Positions 38,101 through 45,754 of a stretch of 64,000 nucleotides of DNA are shown here, piece by piece. The stretch is from Nyssa sinensis (lineage: Eukaryota > Streptophyta > Magnoliopsida > Cornales > Nyssaceae): NCBI GenBank assembly GCA_008638375.1, contig CM018038.1:14964515-15028514 (forward strand), read 5' to 3'. Position 1 is the stretch's first letter, and each line of letters begins with the position of its first letter. Made by a program: the position numbers and the translations under genes. The notes under the pieces were generated by a model. It did no database searches. It was not told the DNA's origin and saw nothing but the letters and a program-made list of their open reading frames with translations.

Positions 38101-41100
38101 CTGCTCAGAGCTGCCTTCCAAGACCTGTCTCTGATCGCACCCCTTTGTTGTTGGATTTTGGGGGAATAAAGAGAGGGAAGGGCCCGTTCAGGTTTGAAAG
38201 CATGTGGCTGAAGCATGAAGGTTTCAAGGAGATGGTTGAAGGGTGGTGGCAGGGGTATCATATAAGGGGCAACCCAAGCTTTATCTTAGCCAAAAAGCTG
38301 AAGCTGTTGGAGTATGATCTGAAATTGTGGAATATGGAGGTGTTTAGGAACTTTAGTGGTTCAAAAAGAAAGGCTTCTTCAAGATATCAAGGATTTAGAC
38401 AGCAAGGAGCAGTCCTCTCTTCTCACGCAGCAAGAAAAGTATAGAAGAGATGAGCTCAAAGGAGAACTCAGTACGATGTGGCAAGGGGAGGAAATTAGTT
38501 GGCTCCAGAAATCCTATGCTATGCGGTTAAAAGAAGGTGATCAGAATACTTGGTTTTTCCATAGACTTGCTAATGCTCACAGGCAGGTCAACAATATTAG
38601 CAAGTTGTCGATTGAGTGATTTTCTCTGGATAATGAGAAGGCATTAAAAGGAGGTATCCCCCTGTTCTCTCAGTACTTGTACTCTGAAAATTTCACAGAA
38701 GACCTGTGCTGGACAATGTTCAATTCAAAAACCTAAATGAAGTGGATCGTGATGGATTAGAAAGTAGTTTCATAGAGGAGGAAGTAGTGGCTGCTTTGAG
38801 TTCATATTTGGGGGACGAAGCATCGGGTCCAGGTGGTTTTTCCATGGCATTTTTCTAACACTGTTGGGAGTTTGTTTGTCATGATGTGATGGAGGTGTTC
38901 CATTTCTTTTATGAGCATGGTAGCTTTGAAAAGTACCTTAATGCCTCGTTCATAACTTTGGTGCCAAAAAAAGGGGGTGCGGAGAATTTGAAGGATTATC
39001 ATCCAATAAGCTTGGTTGGGTGTGTTTACTAATTGATTGCCAAAGTGTCATCGTATAGAATGAAAGGTGTGTTGGGGAAGCTTATATCAAATAGTCAGGG
39101 TGCCTTTGTGGGTGGGAGACAAATTCTTGATGCTGCTCTTATTGCGAGTGAATGTATAGATGTGAGAAGGAAAAGGAAGGAGAAAGATCTAGTTTGTAAA
39201 CTGGACTTGGATAAGGCTTATGATCATGTTAGCTGGAGCTTTCTTCTATACCTTCTAGAGATAATGTGGTTTGGAGAGAAGTGGATAAAGTAGGTGGAGA
39301 GATGCATCTCTTCAGTGTCTTTTTCAACTCTTGTGAATGGCTCAGCCACGGGTTTTTTTAAGAGCTCAAGGGGCCTTAGGCAGGGGGTTCCTCTATCTCC
39401 CTTCTCGTTCGTAATTGTTATTGAAGCTCTAAGCCGTTTGATGAACAAGGCAGTGGAGAGGGGTTGGTTTAAGGTTTTTACAGTTGGAGAGTATGAAGAC
39501 TCAACAGTGGAAGTGCACCACATTCTCTTTTCGGATGATACTCTTTATCTTTTGTGATGCTCATCATTCTATTCTTCGTTACTTGCGTTGTGTGCTCTTA
39601 TGCTTTGAGGCGGTGTCGGATCTGAAGGTGAATTTGGAAAAAGCAAAATTATTCTGGTGGGTGAGGTTGAGGAGGTGGAGGTGGAGGAATTAGCTTGGAA
39701 CCTTGGGTGTAAGGTGGGTGTTTTTTCGATGGTGTATTTGGGATTGTCACTTGGTGCTTCTTCCAAATCGAAGGCCTTCTGGGATTTGGTCTGATGGGAT
39801 AAAATTAAGTTGCCAACGAAGGGAGGAGGTTTGGGAGTGAAGGATCTTAGAGTTTTTAATAAGGCTCTTCTTGGAAAATGGTTATGGTGCTTTATGAAAG
39901 AGCCTAGAATGAGGTGGAGGTCTACTATTGAAGCAAAGGTGGGGTGCGATGAAGGGATGTGGTGCACTAAATTAGTGGAGGGAGTCTACCGGGTGGGTCT
40001 TTGGAAAACAATTAGAAAGGGAGTGGAGCTTTCCATTTTACAAGTCTAGTGGTGGGTAATGGACGGAGGATCAGATTTTGGAGAGATTCGTGGTGTGGGA
40101 AAAGCATCTTTGCTTCTAGGTTTCCTCGTTTATTTCAGGTGGCTACAAATAAAGAAGCCCTAATTAGGGATTATATGGTATTTGGTGAAAATGGTTAGAC
40201 TTGCTCCTTGTTTTCGTCAAAACTTGCATGATTAGGAAATATAGGAGGTAACATCTCTCTTAGCTACTCTTCATGATGTCAGGTTAGATGGTTCCAAAGA
40301 AGACTCTATGGAGTGGAGGGGCGGTGCTAAAGGGGAGTTCTCGGTTAAATCCTTCTATTGGCATTTATCTAGTAAGGGTAGGGAGGAACTTCCTTGGAAA
40401 GCTATTTGGCGTCCCAAAGCTCCTTCGAGGGTGTTTTTTTTTTTTTTTTTGTGTGGACGGTGGTCTGGGGGGGCAATGTTGACATTGGATAACTTGACAA
40501 AAAGGGGTATTCATTTGGTCAATAGGTGTTCCATGTGCAAAGAGACTATTGATCATCTTTTTCTTCATTGTTCGTTTGCTAAGGATGTATAGAATTTATT
40601 CCTAGTTGTTTTTGGACATCAATGGGTTATGCCAGAGTCCGTTGAAGATCTAATCAAGAGTTGTTATGGCACTCGTGTCTTTTGTGATGCAAGTAGAGCG
40701 TGGAACTTAGTTCCTTCTTGTATTCTTTGGTGTATTTGGGAAGAAAGAAATCGTAGAATTTTTGAAAGAGGGGGGGGGGGGGGGTGTCAATTCCCTTGTT
40801 AGGTTCAAAGATAGGACTGTACATTCGTTATACTTTTGGGTTAAGGAGGCTTATCCTAATTGTATAGATTCATTTGTTGACTTTTTGGGGGGGTTTAAGC
40901 ACCAACTTGTAAGCTGCCCCCTTTTCTGTAATCGCTTGCCCTTCTCGGGCACTTCTATAGAAATATCCTTATAAAAAAAAATTATACATGGGTCAGTGAT
41001 AGAGACAATCCAGCAATGTCATGGTTGGATCGCTTCCTTGTTTAGCTGGGGGGGAGGTGCAGTTTCCAAACACCACCCATTCTTGCCTTCTTAAGCCTCT

Positions 41101-44100
41101 CTGGGTGAGGAGTCCTTTCAGGTTTGAAAACATGTGGTTCAGGTCTCCGGCATTTAGAGACAAGGTAGCTGAGTGGTGGAATGGGTACAGATCAGTGGCA
41201 ACCCAAGTTTTGTTTTGGGCAGAAAGCTCAAACTGCTCAAGGAAGATCTGAAGAGGTGGAATGAAGAGGAGTGTGGTAATGTGCAAGTGAAGAAAGATGC
41301 AATCTTGCATCTAAGATTCTTGCATTGTTTTGATGGTGTGGGTCTTCAAGGGGAATGGCGAGAGGAGGACATAGGTACGCTGGAAATTCATCTTCTGGAT
41401 AGTAAAGAACAATGCAGTGATTTGAATGAAGAGGACAAGATTTGGAGGGAAGGCTTGAAGGGGGAAATAGTTGGGATCATGAAGATCAAAGAGATTTCCT
41501 AGCGACGAGTCTAGGGTGTTATGGTTGAAAGAGGGATAAAAACACAAAGCTCTTTCACAGGGTAGCTAATGGTCATAAATGAAAGAACCAGCTCGGTTTC
41601 CATTGGGCTTTAGTGTGTTGCAAGAGGTGGAGGAAGTGAGGGAAGGAATTGTGAATTTTTACCAGAATGTATATACAAGGAGACTTGTGGGTGGAGACTT
41701 GATCTTGATGAGTTGGAATTCAATTCCATTTTGGAGGAGGATGCGTTGTAGTTAGAAAGGCCTTTCGAGGAGAAGGACGTGGTGGCAACTTCGAAATCTT
41801 TTGATGGAGATAAAGTGTCGGGACCAATTGGGTTCACAATGGCTTTCTATAAGCATTGTTGCAGGGTGGTAAGAAGAGATGTAATGGCAGTGATTACCCA
41901 TTGTGCAGCATGTTTTGCACATTCTTTGAAATAGGGGATTGAGGGCAACCGCTTCGTGCGAACAATAAGGCTAGGTCCATACTCAGTCTACTCCTCTTAA
42001 CACCCTCAATTAACAGGGACCACACTAGGTAATGGTATTTACAGAACCTGTCAAGAGTCGCATATTTTTTTAGACAAGGCAAAAATGCCTCATTTTAACC
42101 TAACATAAGTTCACTATAAATTTCACAATTCCTATACCACAAAATTGGTTATCATACATATTGTCAGGGCACTACTAAAATGATTGACCTTCTCATCTTA
42201 TGTTGCCTTGTAGCAGATCAAGTTTTTCCCTAACTTGTCTTATGAAAAAATTTTATGCTGCTGGATTGTCCACAAATAAATAGTTTAAATAACACTAAAT
42301 CCTGGATTTGTGTTGATTCTCATGCATTACTCGGTGGGTCAATTGGGTTTTAGAAGGCCTATATATGTAGCCTCTGGTCATCAAGTTTGTGTGTACTGAA
42401 TTAATTATCTCCGTAAAGCGCCATCTGGGCAACCGTGAGTGACTTGCTTTCAGGAGTTTGGATTAGACTACATTTTTGAAGCTCATTGAAAATTGAACAA
42501 TAAATGGAATGATTTTCAAGTTTGTTGTTTTATAGCCTTGCTTTAATAACTAATTCTGTCAGATAATATCTTCCCATTTCTGAATCTCCTATGAACCCAA
42601 TATAATAATTAAAGATTACTCGCTGATTTTTATTGGTTTTTCTTTTCTTATCTTTTCTTTTTCCTCCTGATGTTTAGCCACTGTGTGATTTTTTTTTTTT
42701 TCAGCTTAATATTGATTGGTTTCCACCTGAGGAGGCTTCTCTCAAGCGAGTTCCTATTTGGAGATTGATCTATGAACTCCATGAAAATCATTCTCAGGAA
42801 ATTTCTCCGGCTTCTTGTGATGACAAGCATTGTACCTCTAACTATCCTACAAGTAAAAATGCGAATGAAGATGTGGTGGAGAAGCATTGTACCTCTAACA
42901 ATTTATTGAGTTCTCGAGCTGGCCAGGGAATTGAAATCACCCTATTACCAACATCCCCTCCGAGGAGTTCTCAATGTGCTAGTGATTCAGGCTTGGTTTT
43001 AAGGGAGTTTTTCAAGCCAGGGGCTACTGCAGGCTCATTTCTTGATGGACAATATCAAACTTTTGACCTGACAGCATCTTTTAATGAGTTTAAGAGTGCT
43101 ATGACACCAATAGAGGTATGTCCAATTCTTTTCATCTTCTAAATGAAAGAGGCATGATGAATAATTTGGTATGCCAACCAATCTTTATGAGTTAAGTTGA
43201 TTTATGCCAATTCACACTACTGGTGTGCTATTATGTTGCTTTAAAATGCAAAATTTTAATTAATGTGATGGAGATTTTTAAATATGTTGGCTATTTTGGG
43301 ATTTGGAGAAAAAAACTTGTCGCCGAACTTGGAATAAATTGCTATGTAAGAAACAATAAGAAAGCCCTCAGGCTTACCATTTGTTCAGTATTAAGTTTCA
43401 GTAATTAAATCTCTTTAATTGAGCAACATTTGAGAAGAAAACCTCACACGCACACATTATTTGTTAGGCACAGATTTTGTAACAATAATGTGTCAACAAA
43501 GAAAAGAAAAGGAACTACACTTTCTAGAATTTTCATTTCTTTTTCTTTTTTTTTGTTTTGATAGCCCAAACCCACGTCCATGAAGAATTTTATGCCCGCA
43601 CGTGTGTGTGCACCTTTCCTCCCCCCACCCAAACCCAACCCACAAAGAAAATTTAAGTTCGTGGATTCTTTGGATAAAAGTTGGCGTATTTATCTTTGTG
43701 GAAAGAAAATAATCATTGGGGAAAAAATTAGAATTTGAGGAACTATCACATACTTGAACAGTGATGTCCCATGACAGAAATGACTTGACTGCTGACTCTG
43801 TTGAATGTTGGAATCGCCTTACTTTCTTGTGACATTGTGGGTTTAAACCAGAGGATGTCTACCAATATCTTTGTTGGCTATTGGAACAATTTATTGGGCC
43901 AATTTCACCTCTCAAGTTTCTTTGGAATATTTAGTAGTCTCTAATTGACTGTGGACAGTGACAAGAAGATCTTGATACCATTGAAAGGCTCGGTTCAACC
44001 CTCTTCCACCCCCAAACTTCCTTTTCTTTTATTTTGTTTTGGGGGTAGATTCCATCTGGTAGTGTTCTGTATTCTGTTTTAGAAAAAACTGTTAACGTAA

Positions 44101-44870
44101 ATTATTATTGTGCTTGAATTCCTCAAAAAGTGCTGAAATTGTCACTATTATTTCTTTTTTAAAATCAGGAAGATGTAGAAGCTGGTGACCATTTAGTCTA
44201 TCCACCATCAACCCAAACTGGTTATCAGCAACTAGCTGGGGTCACGTCTGAAGCTTGTGCCTTTCCTTATTCAAACAGAGATTTTGGATCAGAAACTTTC
44301 CGGAAGCCGGGAATTTCTTCCCAACAAGCACAGAATGAGGACATGGACTCATCACCAGAAACATCAATTTCTGCGTCTGGCAATTCATTAGAAGTAGATG
44401 TCAATGAAACTAGCCTGGATCGGGGAGATCCCAATGCAGAAGAAAGAATAGATCAACCAAAATCTCCATCAATAGAAAATGTAGCGTGCTTGACAGAAAG
44501 CTTTGCCTCTGCTCCTACGGAGATGTTGGATGTTGCAGATTCTGGATTCCCTGATCGTTTGATTGATAGCAATGGTAATGTAGATCCCTGCCCAAATAGT
44601 CTACCTGGATTGTCCCTTGAAGACACTGTTGTGCAAGAAAATGGGAACCCCACGTGTGATTTGGGGTTGGTTAGAAATGATTCAGAATCAGATGTGCAGC
44701 AGGCTGCAAAAGGGCTTGTGCAAGAAAATGTGAACCCCGCTTGTGATGTGGGGTTGGTTGGCGATGATTCAGAATCAGATGTGCAGCAGGCTGCAAAAAG
44801 GCTGCGGCTTACTCCTCTTGAAGAGGAACAGAAGCTAACAAGAAGCCTGTCAAAGGAGCTGCATTTGTAA
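8341..44870 (+). CDS. ULP2: ULP2-type SUMO-specific cysteine protease (C48 family)
   Basis: Exons: 8341-8476, 10532-10830, 11551-11668, 11781-11830, 15644-15841, 15934-16009, 19098-19206, 20369-20434, 25746-25877, 26358-26558, 26652-26707, 26803-26896, 30783-30873, 33915-34034, 42705-43115, 44169-44870. They join in frame to about 952 residues, near the size of Arabidopsis ULP2B. The enzyme removes SUMO from nuclear proteins. The C48 domain (about residues 370-590) starts with YPKGDPDAVSISKRD and VNDTIIDFYIKY. Catalytic His464 is in NYHWSLIVI, Asp497 in LHMDSIKG, Gln546 and Cys552 in PQQQNSFDCG. The N-terminal part is acidic and Ser-rich; the tail is disordered and ends KRLRLTPLEEEQ...LHL. 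The intron after 26707 is GC-AG. The exon 3 donor could lie 3 nt downstream (11671), adding one residue. The start is the first in-frame ATG. Introns carry many transposons; no stop or frameshift breaks the exons. Whether it is the 2A or 2B copy is unclear. Confidence 0.9.
10878..11120. mobile_element. Stowaway-like MITE in ULP2 intron 2
   Basis: The left end AGTCCCTCCATCCCTAAAA and the reverse complement of the right end, ACTCCCTCCGCCCCTGAAA, match at 15 of 19 positions. The CTCCCTCC core is the hallmark of Stowaway (Tc1/mariner) MITEs. The expected TA is present on the left (10877-10878); the right flank reads TG. About 240 bp long, non-coding. Confidence 0.75.
11133..11531. mobile_element. 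MULE-like MITE ending 19 bp before ULP2 exon 3
   Basis: Inverted ends: left GGGTAAATTACGCTTTATC; right, reverse complemented, GGTTAAATTACACTTTAAC (16 of 19 match). It is flanked by near-identical 9-bp duplications, TTTATTAAA (11124-11132) and TTCATTAAA (11532-11540), the size expected for Mutator-like elements. It lies 12 bp after the Stowaway-like MITE and stops just before the acceptor at 11550. It contains no transposase. Confidence 0.75.
13278..15060 (+). mobile_element. LINE (L1-type) 3' fragment in ULP2 intron 4, interrupted by a hAT element
   Basis: Translated pieces match the end of a plant LINE ORF2: LKYLGLPLGAS and DPVVERFQRQLAGW (end of the reverse transcriptase region), then LSNLPTYYL and LEKLQHDFL, and finally the zinc-knuckle region with RCCICKDAEETINHL. 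Several stops and shifts break it. A hAT-like element occupies 13505-14035; removing it restores the order of LINE motifs across the junction. It is sense-oriented relative to the host gene. Confidence 0.8.
13505..14035. mobile_element. hAT-like non-autonomous element inserted in the LINE
   Basis: Ends are CAATGTTGTTAAAGG on the left and, reverse complemented, CAGTGTAGTTAAAGG on the right. The flanks are CCTTGGCG (13497-13504) and CCTTGTCG (14036-14043), an 8-bp duplication with one mismatch, the hAT signature length. The left part is GC-rich with AGGCGATAAGGC-type repeats. It shares its right end with the larger element at 21339-23312. No transposase is encoded. Confidence 0.8.
16324..16984. 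mobile_element. hAT-like MITE (CAAGGATCAAA ends) in ULP2 intron 6
   Basis: The ends form a perfect 11-bp inverted repeat, CAAGGATCAAA, with similarity continuing into TCGTTT. The element is flanked by a perfect 8-bp duplication GTACTATC (16316-16323 and 16985-16992). Subterminal GGAAACGTTTC-like blocks occur inverted at both ends. At 661 bp and AT-rich in the centre, it cannot encode a transposase. Confidence 0.85.
17439..17510. repeat. C-rich, CACACC and (AT)16 compound microsatellite
   Basis: A run of C, then CACACCA units, then AT dinucleotides from 17479 to 17510, within ULP2 intron 6. Likely length-variable between individuals. Confidence 0.9.
17945..18905 (-). mobile_element. LINE reverse transcriptase fragment, antisense, in ULP2 intron 6
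   Basis: On the minus strand, positions 18180 down to about 18110 read GGGFGIKKLRMFNKTLIEKW, the conserved block downstream of the LINE reverse transcriptase palm. Further upstream in that strand (about 18540-18510) is VNLSKTELIPVGE, another LINE landmark. Stops and shifts are frequent. The boundaries are approximate. Its orientation is opposite to the gene and to most other LINE pieces here. Confidence 0.7.
21291..21316. repeat. (A)n(TA)13 microsatellite
   Basis: A poly-A run of about 13 bases is followed by TA units, 14 bp before the target-site duplication of the hAT-like element starting at 21339. Confidence 0.9.
21339..23312. mobile_element. hAT-like non-autonomous element, about 2.0 kb, in ULP2 intron 8
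   Basis: The left end CAGTGTTGTTA and the reverse-complemented right end CAGTGTAGTTA differ at one base in eleven. The flanks are a perfect 8-bp duplication ACAAAATT (21331-21338 and 23313-23320). The right 45 bp closely match the end of the 531-bp element at 13505-14035 (CTTAGTGCCTTAAGG... CACCTTTAACTACACTG), so both belong to one family. The body has many CAATTCAAT-type phrases and no long open frame, so it depends on a transposase from elsewhere. Confidence 0.85.
23560..23780. repeat. Dispersed plant repeat (CTCAACTCAACTTATCCCAA type)
   Basis: The phrase CAACTTATCCCAATTATTTG followed by GGGTTGACTACA and a TTGGTCTCCCTTGCC segment is familiar from dispersed repeats in many plants. The class cannot be settled from sequence alone. 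It lies in ULP2 intron 8. Confidence 0.35.
25499..25520. repeat. (CT)n microsatellite
   Basis: CT dinucleotides followed by a GTGCGCGCGCATGCATG alternating tract, about 230 bp upstream of ULP2 exon 9. Confidence 0.85.
26708..26802 (+). other. GC-AG intron (ULP2 intron 11)
   Basis: The donor reads CAAG|GCAAGT and the acceptor TTTCAG. Using GC at 26708 joins exon 11 to exon 12 in frame (…EFQ|DEDVENS). The nearby alternative GT at 26712 would give an immediate TGA. AG|GCAAGT is the typical strong GC donor consensus in plants. Confidence 0.85.
27195..27850. repeat. Possible LTR or leader of a retrotransposon in ULP2 intron 12
   Basis: A purine-rich AAGAAG tract (27195-27310), a TATATATAGGG TATA-like motif near 27374, and downstream TGATCCCCATCAGTGATTC look like an LTR and leader. 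No matching second LTR or protein was recognised, so this is a weak call. Confidence 0.3.
28320..29330 (+). mobile_element. LINE 3' fragment with poly(A) in ULP2 intron 12
   Basis: The translation shows the end of LINE ORF2: FCRNFCDWDLEEV, then FPWKAVWGSKALLKAAFFAW, TMDNLQRRGF and CCMCFKEGESTTHIFFHC, the reverse-transcriptase zinc-binding region. It ends in a poly(A) run at 29317-29330. Frames are broken by stops. Sense orientation. Confidence 0.8.
29697..29735. repeat. (AT)n microsatellite
   Basis: About twenty AT units within ULP2 intron 12. Confidence 0.9.
31325..31369. repeat. (AG)22 microsatellite
   Basis: A long uninterrupted AG tract in ULP2 intron 13. A second AG tract lies at 32107-32135. 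Confidence 0.95.
32107..32135. repeat. (AG)n microsatellite
   Basis: About fourteen AG units in ULP2 intron 13, roughly 740 bp after the larger AG tract. Confidence 0.9.
32590..33766 (+). mobile_element. Degenerate LINE 3' fragment in ULP2 intron 13
   Basis: The short block IARKLKTHNQALLRKWFWRY matches the conserved region after the LINE reverse transcriptase. Downstream there is decayed sequence reaching an A-rich end (AAAAATAAAAAATAAAAAG, 33745 on). Stops are abundant. Sense orientation; the left boundary is uncertain. Confidence 0.65.
36190..36845 (+). mobile_element. LINE A, left part (ORF1 tail and endonuclease start)
   Basis: From 36421 the frame reads LKIISWNVRDLNDPDK, the start of a LINE ORF2 apurinic/apyrimidinic-type endonuclease. 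It reaches VIGGDFNV at about 36810. The preceding 200 bp resemble the end of LINE ORF1. The endonuclease then stops abruptly and an ORF1-like sequence of a second LINE begins. Its continuation appears at 40984. In ULP2 intron 14. Confidence 0.7.
36850..40980 (+). mobile_element. LINE B, nearly full length but decayed
   Basis: An ORF1-like tail (to 37331) is followed at 37463 by the second endonuclease start, LISWNIRGLNDLDK. Then come VEGGTFTWSDGREN and LSRLDRFLA (endonuclease end), and the reverse transcriptase with SNSQGAFVGGRQILDA, KLDLDKAYDHVSW, RGLRQGVPLSP and the catalytic block ILFSDDT (39527-39541). The zinc region RCSMCKETIDHLFLHC (from 40526) and a poly(A) end at about 40972-40980 close it. 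Frameshifts and internal stops are present, so no product is expected. Sense orientation within ULP2 intron 14. Confidence 0.85.
40984..41910 (+). mobile_element. LINE A, right part (endonuclease end to start of reverse transcriptase)
   Basis: Directly after the poly(A) of LINE B the reading TWVSDRDNPAMSWLDRFLV resumes an endonuclease at the point expected after GGDFNV plus a short gap. It continues with SPFRFENMW, NPSFVLGRKLKLLKEDLKRW and, near 41815, DKVSGPIGFTMAFY at the start of the reverse transcriptase. It ends there, without the remainder of ORF2. Confidence 0.7.
42825..42899 (+). repeat. 57-bp in-frame repeat in ULP2 exon 15
   Basis: AAGCATTGTACCTCTAAC occurs at 42825-42842 and again at 42882-42899, exactly 57 bp (19 codons) apart, giving two KHCTSN motifs. 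The sequence between has diverged. It lies in the disordered region after the catalytic domain, so the reading frame and enzyme core are unaffected. Confidence 0.75.
44628..44801 (+). repeat. 87-bp tandem duplication in the last ULP2 exon
   Basis: Two adjacent 29-codon units: 44628-44714 (starting VVQENGNPTCD) and 44715-44801 (starting LVQENVNPACD), both ending DSESDVQQAAK plus one residue. They are close to identical at DNA level, so the duplication is recent compared with the gene. It lengthens the acidic tail before KRLRL. Confidence 0.95.
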
Positions 44871-45754
44871 TATGGGCCCTTAAGTTTTTTTTTTTTTTAC
44901 TTTGGTTTTTTTCTTTCCTTTTGTCTCTAAAATTGGATCTCACTAGGGTATTCAGTGCCCCACTGTGAATAGTTTTATGGCTATATTGGCAATGTTTAGT
45001 TGGTCTGATTGGATCTGAAAGCAGAAGACTGTCCTTTGATTGTGATTTAGATATAATTTTTAAAAAAATTTTATAATTAATTTTTTAAAAATTATAAAAA
45101 TACATTTAAATATGATAATTTAAATATTAAAAAATTAAAATAAATAACTTGTCAATCTTGCATTTTGAAATTAAAAATCTGTTTTGAAAAACATTACCAG
45201 ACTGTGTTTAAGTTAAACAGTCATGATGTATTCCAAGAATGATTTTATATATATGATTAATTGCATTCACACTCCAAATTATCATACACGTTGGATGAAG
45301 CCAAACCTCTGGCAGATGTGGCTGCTGTAATCCTGTGTGATTTCATTTTCATCTCACATACATTAAGTCTGTACTGAACCTATTGAGGAATCTCCTTTGG
45401 ATCCTCGTCGGGATTCAAATTTTAGATTGGTACATGATACACGAAAATCAGCAGATTAGGTTAAGGCCGTAGTCACTAGCCTATATTCTGCAAAGCTGAT
45501 GAAATTTAGTTTGTAATGCAAAGTTCTATGCCCCTGATATTGTCAGACTTTGATGAAAAATATATCTATCATACAGAGAGATTGGCAAGGACAGCGTGAA
45601 GAAATTGACAATTGAAATATGAATCATCTTTACTATCGACTGCCAATTGTTTCATTTGGCCCACAAATTATACACGGTGCAATGCCAGCCTTCAAAAACA
45701 CGGCTTGCTGCATTTCTGCACAGGGTTAAACCAGTCCGAGCTTAACTTAAATCA
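44871..45754. other. Intergenic gap between convergent ULP2 and MSL genes
   Basis: 884 bp hold both 3' UTRs. Positions 45030-45210 are very AT-rich and resemble the GATTGTGATTTAGATATAAT-type MITE copies found at 60.5-61 kb and 62.5 kb. No further gene is visible. Confidence 0.7.
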
